DNA from: Streptomyces silvae
Lineage (GTDB): Bacteria > Actinomycetota > Actinomycetes > Streptomycetales > Streptomycetaceae
Direction: 5' to 3'
Assembly (NCBI RefSeq): GCF_016745505.1
Contig: NZ_JAERUC010000124.1
Coordinates: 42,651-106,650, forward strand
DNA: 64,000 nucleotides
Shown in pieces: positions 1-8,080 of the stretch; position 1 is the stretch's first letter, and the number at the start of each line of letters is the position of its first letter. The notes under the pieces are model-generated. The model saw nothing but the letters and a program-made list of their open reading frames with translations, had not been told where the DNA came from and did no database searches. The position numbers were made by a program, and so were the translations under genes.

Positions 1-273
1 CGCCGTCTCGTCGCAGAGGCCCGCCCCGGCGACCAGGGTGTCGTCGAGGTGCTGCTCGGGGGTGTCCCCCTCGCCGAGCGCGGCGGCGATGCCGCCCTGC
101 GCCCAGCGGGTGGAACCGTCGTCGAGGCGGGCCTTGGTGACGACCACGGTCGCCAGGCCGGCCGCGGCGCAGCGCAGTGCGGTGGTGAGACCGGCCACGC
201 CGGAGCCGACCACGACGACGTCCGCGTCGATGGCCCAGCCGGGGGCGGGGGCGGTCAGCCGTATTCCGGTCAC
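1..273 (-). CDS. nadB: L-aspartate oxidase, N-terminal part (cut by window edge)
   Basis: This is the first 91 codons of an FAD flavoprotein that oxidises L-aspartate to iminoaspartate in de novo NAD synthesis. The N-terminus shows the dinucleotide-binding motif GSGVAGL after a beta strand (VVVV) near residues 19-30, then STRWAQGGIAAAL, which is characteristic of NadB and the related succinate dehydrogenase flavoproteins. The GTG start overlaps the panC stop by 4 nt (GTGA), so translation is probably coupled to panC. The rest of the gene lies outside the window. The linkage with panC is typical of streptomycetes, which supports NadB over a fumarate reductase subunit. Confidence 0.9.
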   Translation of the reverse strand, partial: MTGIRLTAPAPGWAIDADVVVVGSGVAGLTTALRCAAAGLATVVVTKARLDDGSTRWAQGGIAAALGEGDTPEQHLDDTLVAGAGLCDETA

Positions 274-1283
274 GTGAGGGCTCCGAGGGTCAGCGGGATG
301 TTGTCGATCAGACGGGTGGCTCCCACCCGCGCGGCGACGGCGAGGACCGCCTCGCCGCTGACACGGTCGTCGGGGAGGTCGGTGAAGTCCGCCGGGTCCA
401 CGAGCGCCACGTAGTCCAGGGTGAGCGGCACGTCTTCCTCGGCCGCCTCCTCCAGGACCGCCCGTGCGGCGGCCAGCACCGCGGCGGGTGCGACGGTCGG
501 CCGGGCCAGCGCCACGGCCTGGGTGTCGGCGGCCGCGCGGGCCTCGCCGAGCCGGTTGAGCGCGGCGGCGCGGCCCTCGCGCTCGGGGACCGTCCGGGCG
601 CGGGCGTGCAGCGTCTGCTGGGCGACCAGCCGGTCCCGGGCCGCGAACAGGGCCCTGGGCAGGGCCAGCGCGGTCCGGCGCTCCTCCGCGGAGAGGAAGC
701 GGTTGCGGCTGGAGAGCGCGAGGCCGTCGGGGTCGCGGACGGTCGGCACCGCCACGATGTCGATGCCGAAGTTGAGGTCACGCACCATGCGGCGGACGAG
801 CGCCAGCTGCTGGGCGTCCTTCTGCCCGAAGAACGCCGCGTCCGGCCGGGTCAGGTGCAGGAGCTTGGCGACGACGGTGAGCATCCCGTCGAAGTGCCCG
901 GGGCGGGCGGCGCCTTCGAGCCGTTCGCCCATGGGGCCCGCGGTGATCCTGACCTGCGGCTCACCGCCGGGGTAGACCTCGTCGACGGAGGGGGCGAAGA
1001 CCGCGTCGGCGCCGGCCTCCGAGGCGACGGCGAGGTCGGCGTCCAGGGTGCGCGGGTAGCGGTCGAGGTCGGCTGCCTCGCCGAACTGCAGCGGGTTGAC
1101 GAAGACGGTGACCACGACCTGGCCGTCGGGGCCCGTGGCCTCCCGCGCCGCGCGGATCAGGGTGGCGTGGCCGTCGTGGAGCGCGCCCATCGTCATCACG
1201 ACGGCGCGGCGTGCCCCGGGGGGCCGGCCGAGGGCCTCCAGCTCGGCGGCCGAGCGCAGCAGGGTGGCGGGTGCGGTGGTCAT
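270..1283 (-). CDS. panC: Pantoate--beta-alanine ligase (pantothenate synthetase)
   Basis: A cytoplasmic ATP-dependent ligase that joins pantoate and beta-alanine, the last step to pantothenate. The nucleotidyl-transferase signature HDGH sits at residues 36-39, followed by VFVNPLQFGE, YPRTLD, FFGQKDAQQL and the KMSKS-like LSSRNRFLS. At 337 aa it is longer than the roughly 280 aa E. coli enzyme; the extra length is an Ala/Arg-rich insertion between the LSSRN segment and the C-terminal dimer domain. ATG start; the start overlaps the stop of the upstream DUF2520 gene by 4 nt (ATGA) and its own stop overlaps nadB, so the three genes form one coupled transcript. Confidence 0.95.
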   Translation of the reverse strand: MTTAPATLLRSAAELEALGRPPGARRAVVMTMGALHDGHATLIRAAREATGPDGQVVVTVFVNPLQFGEAADLDRYPRTLDADLAVASEAGADAVFAPSVDEVYPGGEPQVRITAGPMGERLEGAARPGHFDGMLTVVAKLLHLTRPDAAFFGQKDAQQLALVRRMVRDLNFGIDIVAVPTVRDPDGLALSSRNRFLSAEERRTALALPRALFAARDRLVAQQTLHARARTVPEREGRAAALNRLGEARAAADTQAVALARPTVAPAAVLAAARAVLEEAAEEDVPLTLDYVALVDPADFTDLPDDRVSGEAVLAVAARVGATRLIDNIPLTLGALT

Positions 1284-2254
1284 CGCTTCTCCCCCGGTCC
1301 GGGTCCGTCCGGTCCGTGTGTTCCGTTCGTGCCGTTCACGGCGTTGCTGTCGGACAGGACGCCGAGGAGGTCCTCCGCGAATTCCGGCTTGAGCAGGCCG
1401 TGGTCGAGGGCCCGGTCGGCCGTGGCGCGCGCCATGGCGAGGTATCCGGCGACCGTCTGCGGCGCGTGGGCGCGCAGCTCGCGGATGTGTGCGGACACCG
1501 TCCCGGCGTCGCCCCGGGCGACGGGGCCGGTGAGCGCCGCGTCACCGGAGCGCAGGGCGTTGTCGAGCGCGGCCCCGAGGAGGGGGCCGAGCATCCGGTC
1601 GGGCGCGCCCACCCCGGCCGTGCGGAGCAGGTCCATGGACTGCGCGACGAGGGTGACCAGGTGGTTCGCCCCGAGGGCGAGGGCCGCGTGGTAGAGCGGC
1701 CGGGACTCCTCGGCGATCCATTCGGGCTCGCCGCCCATCTCGATGACGAGCGCCTCGGCGGCGAGCCTGAGCTCCTCGGGGGCGGTCACCCCGAAGGAAC
1801 AGCCCGCCAGCCGCTGGACGTCGACGGAGCTGCCGGTGAAGGTCATCGCCGGGTGCAGGGCGAGCGGGAGGGCGCCGGCCCGCAGCGCGGGGTCCAGCAC
1901 CTTCGTCCCGTACCGCCCGGAGGTGTGGACGAGCAGCTGGCCCGGCCGTACGGCGCCGGTCTCGGCGAGGCCTTCGACCAGGCCGGGCAGCGCGTCGTCG
2001 GGGACGGTCAGCAGCACGAGCTCGGCCCGTGCGAGGACCTCGGCGGGGGTCACCAGAGGGACGTCGGGGAGCAGCGCGGCTGCCCGGCGCACGGATGCGT
2101 CGGAGACGCCCGACACGGCGACCGGGCGGTGCCCGGCGAGCTGCAGCGACGCGGCGAGGGCGGGGCCGACCCGGCCCGCGCCGACGACGCCGACGGTGAG
2201 ACGGGCGGGGCGGTCCCTCGCGTCGAGGGATTCCTTGGAAACTGATGCGTTCAC
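1280..2254 (-). CDS. Rossmann-fold DUF2520 protein (NADP-dependent dehydrogenase-like)
   Basis: A 324-aa protein with an N-terminal NAD(P)-binding motif (GVVGAGRVGPALA) and a C-terminal helical DUF2520 domain containing LYHAALALGANHLVTL, as in 6-phosphogluconate/ketopantoate-reductase-like folds. Families of this type sit next to panC in many actinobacteria, so a role as an alternative ketopantoate reductase in pantothenate synthesis is possible but not proven. I chose the GTG at 2254 (V-N-A-S-V) because GGAAGG lies about 10 nt upstream and longer readings run into non-homologous sequence. It is the first gene of the DUF2520-panC-nadB unit and overlaps panC by 4 nt. Confidence 0.85.
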   Translation of the reverse strand: MNASVSKESLDARDRPARLTVGVVGAGRVGPALAASLQLAGHRPVAVSGVSDASVRRAAALLPDVPLVTPAEVLARAELVLLTVPDDALPGLVEGLAETGAVRPGQLLVHTSGRYGTKVLDPALRAGALPLALHPAMTFTGSSVDVQRLAGCSFGVTAPEELRLAAEALVIEMGGEPEWIAEESRPLYHAALALGANHLVTLVAQSMDLLRTAGVGAPDRMLGPLLGAALDNALRSGDAALTGPVARGDAGTVSAHIRELRAHAPQTVAGYLAMARATADRALDHGLLKPEFAEDLLGVLSDSNAVNGTNGTHGPDGPGPGEKR

Positions 2255-2341
2255 GCGGCGGTGGCCTTCCGTTCCAGTCCGCGGGGGGTACCGGACGATT
2301 CCTCTGCATGCTACGCCAGCGTTTCGTACCGCACCTCGCTC

Positions 2342-2360
2342 ATCCACAGCCTGTGGATAA
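2342..2360. promoter_or_regulatory. Palindrome containing a perfect DnaA-box sequence
   Basis: In the gap between the DUF2520 and aldolase genes there is ATCCACAG-C-CTGTGGAT, with 8-bp perfect arms. The right half continues to TGTGGATAA, so the minus strand reads the classic 9-mer TTATCCACA. Streptomyces DnaA boxes usually prefer TTGTCCACA. The site lies in the probable divergent promoter region. It may be a DnaA site or just an operator for another factor. Confidence 0.4.
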
Positions 2361-2429
2361 CTTTTGCCGACAGGGAGCGGCAGGGAACCCGGGATGGGCG
2401 GCACCGGCGGACCGGGTGATGATCGTCCC

Positions 2430-3632
2430 ATGGGAGACACCGACGAGCAGGAGCAGCGGCACCGCAGGCTGACCGCGTGGCAGCGGTCAGGAAGAGTGCT
2501 GGCCCGGATGTCCGCGGACCACACGCTGGCCGGGCGGCTGGCCGCCCTGGCCGCCGACGCCGGCACGGTCCACGACCTGGGCGGATGGACGGATGTGTAC
2601 GGCGGCGGGGTCGTCGCCGAGGTCGAGCGGCGCACCGCCGGCCTGCTGGGCATGGAGGCCGCCGCGTTCTTCCCGACCGGGACGATGGCCCAGCAGGTCG
2701 CGCTGCGGTGCTGGGCGGGGCGTACGGGCAACGCGACCGTGGCGCTGCACCCCCTCGCCCACCCCGAGGTGCACGAACGCGGCGCGCTGGCCTCCGTCAG
2801 CGGGCTGCGCACGGTGCATCCGACCACCGCGCCCCGCCCGGCCACGGCGGACGAGATCCGGGACTTCCCCGAGCCGTTCGGCACGCTGATGCTGGAGCTG
2901 CCGCTGCGCGACGCCGGCTTCGTCCTGCCCACCTGGGAGGAGTTGCGGGCCGTCGTGGCCGCCGCCCGGGAGCGGGACGCGGTGGTGCATCTGGACGGGG
3001 CGCGCCTGTGGGAGTGCACCGCGCACTTCGGGCGGGGCCTGCCGGAGATCGCGGCGCTCGCGGACAGCGTGTACGTGTCCTTCTACAAGTCGCTGGACGG
3101 TCTGTCCGGAGCCGTGCTCGCCGGCCCCGAGTCCCTGGTCGAGGAGGCGAGGACCTGGCGCCACCGGTACGGCGGCCAGGTCTTCCAGCAGTACCCGGCG
3201 GCCCTCTCCGCCCTGCTGGGCCTGGAGCGCGAACTGCCGAGGCTGCCGTCGTACGTGGCCCACGCGAAGCTGGTCGCGGGCGCGCTGGCCGAGGGCCTCG
3301 CCGGATCGACGGTGCCGTGGTTCCGGGTGCACCCCGAGCCCCCGCACACCCACCAGTTCCAGGTCTGGCTGCCGTACGCCTCGGACGTGCTGGACGAGGC
3401 GTCGGTGCGGCAGGCCGAGGAGACGGGCGTGACGCTCTTCCGCCGCTGGTTCGCCGCTCCGACGGGGCCGCCCGGACTCTCGTTCACGGAGGTCACGGTC
3501 GCGGCGCCGGGGCTCGAGTGGACCGCCGAAGACGTACGGGCAGCGGTGGTGGACTTCGTGACGCGGCTCCAGGAGGAAGCGGCCCCGCCGCGGGAAGAAG
3601 GAGCGCGGGCTGGGGCGGCGCCTCAGGCGTAG
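2430..3632 (+). CDS. Threonine aldolase family / beta-eliminating lyase (PLP enzyme)
   Basis: A 400-aa fold-type I PLP enzyme of the low-specificity threonine aldolase family, which cleaves beta-hydroxy amino acids to glycine and an aldehyde. Visible are the cofactor-stacking region (FFPTGTMAQQVALR), the Asp that holds the pyridine nitrogen (VVHLDGARLWE) and the Schiff-base lysine in SFYKSLDGLSGAVL. I use the ATG at 2430; GATGAT lies 6 nt before it with no clear Shine-Dalgarno, so a leaderless mRNA is possible. The gene is divergent from the pantothenate unit. The exact substrate cannot be told from the sequence. Confidence 0.88.
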   Translation: MGDTDEQEQRHRRLTAWQRSGRVLARMSADHTLAGRLAALAADAGTVHDLGGWTDVYGGGVVAEVERRTAGLLGMEAAAFFPTGTMAQQVALRCWAGRTGNATVALHPLAHPEVHERGALASVSGLRTVHPTTAPRPATADEIRDFPEPFGTLMLELPLRDAGFVLPTWEELRAVVAAARERDAVVHLDGARLWECTAHFGRGLPEIAALADSVYVSFYKSLDGLSGAVLAGPESLVEEARTWRHRYGGQVFQQYPAALSALLGLERELPRLPSYVAHAKLVAGALAEGLAGSTVPWFRVHPEPPHTHQFQVWLPYASDVLDEASVRQAEETGVTLFRRWFAAPTGPPGLSFTEVTVAAPGLEWTAEDVRAAVVDFVTRLQEEAAPPREEGARAGAAPQA

Positions 3633-3781
3633 GGCGGCCGGTGCGCGGCCGCCCAGGCGCGGATACGTCTGCGGAGGCCGCGCAGGACGGCCCGGTCGTG
3701 CGTGCCGGGCAACGGGGGCGGCGCCTCGCCGTGCCGCGCGGCGCGGTAGCTGTCGAGCATGTGCTGCTGAACGATGTCCAT
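3623..3781 (-). CDS. Small basic hypothetical protein (52 aa)
   Basis: A short reading frame that starts at MDIVQQHMLDSYR, is rich in Arg near the C-terminus (RGLRRRIRAWAAAHRP) and has normal actinomycete codon bias. It overlaps the end of the convergent aldolase gene by 10 nt. An upstream in-frame start would add 19 residues of poor coding character. No domain recognised; likely a cytoplasmic peptide seen in Streptomyces genomes. It may still be a chance ORF. Confidence 0.45.
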   Translation of the reverse strand: MDIVQQHMLDSYRAARHGEAPPPLPGTHDRAVLRGLRRRIRAWAAAHRPPYA

Positions 3782-3879
3782 GGATCCAGCCTGACCCCGC
3801 CCCCGCGGCTCCGCCCGTGGATTGACGGCCGTCGTCAAGTGGCGACGGCCCCCGCGCCCGCACCCCGCACCATGGAGGG

Positions 3880-4998
3880 GTGAGCGTGCACATCGACATC
3901 GCCGGCCTTCCTCCCGAGCGCATCGTTTTCGAGACGTCCCCCCTCGCCGAGCTGGGGCTGGCCCTCCATGCGCTCTCCGAGCCCGGCCACCACCCCGGCC
4001 TGCACGGCTGGGCGACCGCGACCTCCGCGGCCCTGGAGCCGGACCTCGCGGACCGGCTGCACGAGGCGGAGTTCCTGTGGCGGAACACCTTCTCCGACGT
4101 CTTCATGCCCTTCGCCGGAGTCCGCGGCGGCGACGGCAGGACCGGCTCGACCCTCGCCGAGGACCTGGACATCCTGGACCGGCTCGACGACGAGCGGTTC
4201 GTCTCGGCCGCCCTGGAGTTCACCTGCGCGAGCCTGTACGGCACGGGCGCGCCCTCACCGCTCACCGACGCAGGGATGCGGACCCGCGCGCTCGACATGG
4301 CGGCGGCCAGGGGGCCGAAGCAGCTGGACTTCACCCGGCAGCTGCTGGCCGACCCCGGCTCCGTACGCGGCTGGGTCAGGCGTCTCTTCGAGGACTGCGA
4401 CCAGGCCTTCTTCGCCGACACCTGGCGGCGGATCCAGGTCCAGCTGGTCGCCGACGCCCGGCACAAGACCGAGGTGCTGCGGCACAAGGGCGTCGGCGCC
4501 GCCCTGGGAGCCGTCTCCGCCGCCCTGTCGCTGGACGAGGAGACCGGCAGGATCAGCGCCGACAAGCTGACCACGGGCCGGACCGAGGCCACCGGATCGG
4601 CGGCCGGCACCGGCCTCACCCTCATCCCGACGAGCTTCGGCTGGCCGCATCTGATGGTGCTGCACGCCCCCGGCTGGCGCCCGGTGATCCACTACCCGGT
4701 GCACCGCCCCGAACTGCCCTCCCCCGCCTCCGTCGAGCTGCTCCAGCTCCGGATGGAGGCGCTGGCCCACCCCCTGCGGATGCGGCTCTGCCGCAACCTG
4801 GCCCGGTCCCCGTACACCACCGGCGAGCTCGCCGACTCGCACGGCATCACGCCTCCCGAGGTCTCCCGCCATCTGGCGGTGCTCAAGAAGGCCGGGCTGG
4901 TCACCACCCGGCGGCGCGGACGGTACGTCCTGCACGCGCTGGACCTGACGGTCGTGGCCCGCCTGGGCAGCGACTTCCTGGAGGGCGTCCTGCGCTGA
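3880..4998 (+). CDS. ArsR-like winged-helix regulator with long N-terminal domain (DUF5937-type)
   Basis: A 372-aa protein. The C-terminal 90 residues form an ArsR-like winged helix: AHPLRMRLCRNLARSPYTTGELA, recognition helix TPPEVSRHLAVLKKAGLV and the wing TTRRRGRYVLHALD. The roughly 280-residue N-terminal part matches the DUF5937-like sensing domain that streptomycetes fuse to such helices; its ligand is unknown. GTG at 3880 is the longest start, but GGAGGGG sits 5-8 nt ahead of the in-frame GTG at 3886, which may be the true start (370 aa). Metal-binding Cys pairs of classic ArsR sensors are not visible in the helix region. Confidence 0.8.
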   Translation: MSVHIDIAGLPPERIVFETSPLAELGLALHALSEPGHHPGLHGWATATSAALEPDLADRLHEAEFLWRNTFSDVFMPFAGVRGGDGRTGSTLAEDLDILDRLDDERFVSAALEFTCASLYGTGAPSPLTDAGMRTRALDMAAARGPKQLDFTRQLLADPGSVRGWVRRLFEDCDQAFFADTWRRIQVQLVADARHKTEVLRHKGVGAALGAVSAALSLDEETGRISADKLTTGRTEATGSAAGTGLTLIPTSFGWPHLMVLHAPGWRPVIHYPVHRPELPSPASVELLQLRMEALAHPLRMRLCRNLARSPYTTGELADSHGITPPEVSRHLAVLKKAGLVTTRRRGRYVLHALDLTVVARLGSDFLEGVLR

Positions 4999-5041
4999 CG
5001 GTCCGGCCGCTCCTCGCCCCCGTAACGCTCCTGAGGGGTGG

Positions 5042-5716
5042 TCAGCCCGCCTGGCCGCCGGCCCTGACCAGGCCCGTCTCGTACGCGAGGACGACGACCT
5101 GGACGCGGTCGCGCAGGCCCAGTTTGGTGAGGATGCGGCCCACATGGGTCTTCACGGTCGCCTCGGACAGCACCAGCCGGGCCGCGATCTCGCCGTTCGA
5201 CAGCCCCTGCGCGACCAGCAGCATCACCTCGCGCTCGCGCTCGGTCAGCTTCTCGACGCGCTTGTGCTGCGGCTCCTTCCGTCCGCTGGGCAGCATCGGC
5301 GAGAACCGGTCGAGGAGCCTGCGGGTCGTGGAGGGCGCCACCACGGCGTCGCCGCTGTGCACCGAGCGGATGGCGGAGAGCAGTTCGCCGGGCGGCACGT
5401 CCTTGAGCATGAATCCGCTGGCGCCCGCCTTCAGCCCGGAGAAGGCGTACTCGTCCAGGTCGAACGTGGTCAGGATCAGCACCTTGGGCGGCTCGACCGC
5501 CGCACAGATGCGCCGGGTCGCCTCGACGCCGTCCAGCCGGGGCATGCGTACGTCCATCAGCACGACGTCGACGGCCGTGGACCGCAGGGCCTCGATCGCC
5601 TCGGCACCGTCGCCCGCCTCCGCGACGACCTCCATGTCCGGCTGGGCGGCGAGCACCATCCGGAAGCCGGTGCGCAGCAGCGCCTGGTCGTCGACGAGCA
5701 TCACGCGGATCGCCAT
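5042..5716 (-). CDS. NarL/LuxR-family response regulator
   Basis: A 224-aa regulator with a receiver domain (acidic pair VDD near residues 8-10, phospho-acceptor Asp in VVLMDVRMP, Lys in FMLKDVPP) and a LuxR-type helix-turn-helix (LTEREREVMLLVAQGLSNGEIA...VKTHVGRILTKL). Preferred start is ATG 5716, preceded by AGGACAGG; a GTG at 5740 that overlaps the kinase stop (GTGA) would add 8 residues. It lies directly downstream of its cognate histidine kinase, so the two make an operon. The target genes are not evident from the neighbourhood. Confidence 0.92.
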   Translation of the reverse strand: MAIRVMLVDDQALLRTGFRMVLAAQPDMEVVAEAGDGAEAIEALRSTAVDVVLMDVRMPRLDGVEATRRICAAVEPPKVLILTTFDLDEYAFSGLKAGASGFMLKDVPPGELLSAIRSVHSGDAVVAPSTTRRLLDRFSPMLPSGRKEPQHKRVEKLTEREREVMLLVAQGLSNGEIAARLVLSEATVKTHVGRILTKLGLRDRVQVVVLAYETGLVRAGGQAG

Positions 5717-5736
5717 CTGGGGTCCTGTCCTCACTG

Positions 5737-6945
5737 TCACTGGTTGGCCGGCTTGAGCGGAAGCAGAGCGCTGATCCGGAAGCCGCCGCCCTGGCGCGGG
5801 CCCGCGTCCAGCGTGCCGCCGACCATGCCGACCCGCTCCCGCATGCCGATCATTCCCTGGCCCGCGCCGTCGGCGCCGCCGTCCTCGTACAGCTCGTGCG
5901 GGGCGCCTCGGCCGTCGTCCTCGACCAACAGGCCCAGCCCGTCGTCGAAGTAGACCAGCCGCACGCTCGCCCCGGCGTCGGGGCCTCCGTGCTTACGGGT
6001 GTTGGTGAGCGCCTCCTGCACGATGCGGTAGGCGGTCAGCTCGACCCCGCTCGGCAGCGGACGCGGGGTGCCCTCGATCTTGAAGTCCACCGCGAGGCCG
6101 GTCTCCCTGACCTTGCCGACGAGCTCCTCGATCTGCTGGACGTCGGGCTGGGGGACGTACTCCCCGCTCTCCTCGGAGTCGCCGGTCCTCAGCACCCCGA
6201 GCAGCCGCCGCATCTCTGCGAGCGCCTGCCGGCCGGTCCCGGAGATGGTCTCCAGCGCCTGCCGGGCCTGATCGGGGGACGAGTCCATGACATATGCGGC
6301 GCCGTCCGCCTGGACCACCATCACCGAGACGTTGTGCGCGACGACGTCGTGCAGTTCGCGGGCGATACGGGCGCGTTCGGCGGCCACGGCCACCTTCGAC
6401 TGCGCCTCGCGCTCCCGCTCCAGCCGGGCGGCCCGCTCCTCCAGCTGACTGAAGTAGGCCCGCCGGGTGCGTATCGAGTCGCCGAGCACCCAGGCAAGCA
6501 CGAAGGGCACGGTCATCGTGACGGTGTAGCCCAGCGACTGTGCCCAGCCGCCGTACGGCGCGTCGTCGGGCCAGCGCAGCCGCGAGATCCCCGCCGCGAC
6601 CAGGCTGCACCCGAGGGCCAGCCGGGACGCCCACCGCTCCCCCACCGTGGCCACCGTGTACGTGATCACCAGCATGGCGAAGTCCGCCACGTCCGGCCGC
6701 ACTCCGAACACCAGCTGGGCGATCCCCATCAGGATCGCGAGCAGCAGCATCCTCTCCGGTACGCGGCGGCGCAGGGCGACCACGACGGCCAGCCCGACCG
6801 CGATCGGCACGGCGGCGACGCGCTCCGCGCCACCACCGACCTGGCCGGCCACGATGGACACGCCGGAGAACCCGAGGAGGAGGACAGCCCAGAGGATGTC
6901 GACGCCCGTCGGGTGTCTGCGGATGAAATCGTAGAAGCGCTGCAC
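5737..6945 (-). CDS. Sensor histidine kinase (DesK/NarX type)
   Basis: A 402-aa membrane kinase. The first 170 residues hold several hydrophobic segments, with little room for an extracellular domain, followed by a short coiled coil (SQLEERAARLERERE). The phospho-acceptor helix reads ARIARELHDVVAHNVS, and the HATPase domain shows LTNTRKHGG, LLVEDDGRGAP and GQGMIGMRERVGMVGG. It phosphorylates the downstream response regulator. Its short loops suggest it senses a membrane-associated or intramembrane signal. The gene starts with ATG; divergent from the methyltransferase gene at 6973, with only 27 nt between the starts. Confidence 0.92.
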   Translation of the reverse strand: MQRFYDFIRRHPTGVDILWAVLLLGFSGVSIVAGQVGGGAERVAAVPIAVGLAVVVALRRRVPERMLLLAILMGIAQLVFGVRPDVADFAMLVITYTVATVGERWASRLALGCSLVAAGISRLRWPDDAPYGGWAQSLGYTVTMTVPFVLAWVLGDSIRTRRAYFSQLEERAARLEREREAQSKVAVAAERARIARELHDVVAHNVSVMVVQADGAAYVMDSSPDQARQALETISGTGRQALAEMRRLLGVLRTGDSEESGEYVPQPDVQQIEELVGKVRETGLAVDFKIEGTPRPLPSGVELTAYRIVQEALTNTRKHGGPDAGASVRLVYFDDGLGLLVEDDGRGAPHELYEDGGADGAGQGMIGMRERVGMVGGTLDAGPRQGGGFRISALLPLKPANQ

Positions 6946-6972
6946 ATTACCCAGCGTAGGGACAGCTGATCG

Positions 6973-8043
6973 GTGACCGGGTCAGCCGAAGGGCCGATCC
7001 GGGTCCTGGGACCGTACTCCCCAAGGTGGAGACTTGCCTATGTGACGGATGACTGGTGCCGCTGGCGGGAAGCCGCCGAGACCGCTTTGTACGGGGACGA
7101 GGGTTTCTACCGGCGCCCGGAGGGCCCCGCGGGCCATTTCCGCACCTCGGTGCACGCCTCCCCGCTGTTCGCCGCCGCCGTCGCCCGGCTGCTGGCCGTC
7201 ACGGCCGGGGAGCTGGGGACGGACACGGTGGACCTGGTCGACGTGGGCGCGGGCCGCGGCGAGCTGCTGACCGGGGTGCTGGCGGCGCTGCGGGACTCCA
7301 CCACGGCCCCCGGCCTCACCGTACGGGCGTACGCCGTGGAGCTCGCCCCGCGCCCGCCGGGCCTCGCCCCGGACATCGAGTGGCGAGCGGACCTTCCGCG
7401 CGGGGTGCGCGGGCTGCTGTTCGCCAACGAGTGGCTGGACAACGTCCCCACGGACATCGCCGAGGCCGACGCCGACGGGGTGCCCCGCTACGTCCTCGTA
7501 CGCGGGACCGACGGCGCCGAGCGGCTGGGCGACCCGGTGACCGGGGAGGACGCCCGGTGGCTGGACCGCTGGTGGCCGCTGTCCCGGCCCGGCGACCGCG
7601 CGGAGATCGGCAGACCCCGCGACGAGGCCTGGGCCCGCGCCGTCGGGTCGCTGGCCGGCGGGACCGCGGTGGCCGTCGACTACGCCCATGTACGGGCGTC
7701 GAGGCCCCCGTTCGGGACGCTGACCGGATTCCGGGGAGGCCGCGAGGTGGAGCCCGTGCCGGACGGGAGCCGCGACCTGACCTCGCACGTGGCACTGGAC
7801 GCCTGCGCGGCTGCCGCGGGAGGCGTGGCCGAGCTCCTGGACCAGCGGACGGCCCTGCGGGAGCTGGGCATCAGCGGCGAACGCCCGCCGCTGGCACAGG
7901 CGTCGGCCGACCCCGCCGGCTATGTGCGGGCGCTCGCGTCGGCCGGCGAGGCGGCGGAACTGACGGCACGGGGCGGACTGGGCGACTTCGGCTGGCTGCG
8001 GCACCGGGTCCCGGACCGCGGGGACGAGGGGGCCCGACCGTGA
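6973..8043 (+). CDS. SAM-dependent methyltransferase, MidA/NDUFAF7 (DUF185) type
   Basis: A 356-aa class I methyltransferase. SAM motif I is LVDVGAGRGELLTGVL; the second hallmark is LLFANEWLDNVP, equivalent to the ANE(L/F)xDALP motif of the MidA/NDUFAF7 family. Mitochondrial NDUFAF7 symmetrically dimethylates one Arg of NDUFS2, the 49-kDa complex I subunit. Here the next gene, 37 nt downstream, encodes the bacterial homologue of NDUFS2 (NuoD). The context therefore suggests the neighbour as substrate; this is inference. Sequence similarity is moderate, so the alternative is a general MidA-like protein methylase. Confidence 0.85.
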   Translation: MTGSAEGPIRVLGPYSPRWRLAYVTDDWCRWREAAETALYGDEGFYRRPEGPAGHFRTSVHASPLFAAAVARLLAVTAGELGTDTVDLVDVGAGRGELLTGVLAALRDSTTAPGLTVRAYAVELAPRPPGLAPDIEWRADLPRGVRGLLFANEWLDNVPTDIAEADADGVPRYVLVRGTDGAERLGDPVTGEDARWLDRWWPLSRPGDRAEIGRPRDEAWARAVGSLAGGTAVAVDYAHVRASRPPFGTLTGFRGGREVEPVPDGSRDLTSHVALDACAAAAGGVAELLDQRTALRELGISGERPPLAQASADPAGYVRALASAGEAAELTARGGLGDFGWLRHRVPDRGDEGARP

Positions 8044-8080
8044 CCGAGGCCCCGGAGCGCGAGGAGGGATACTGTCCCGC

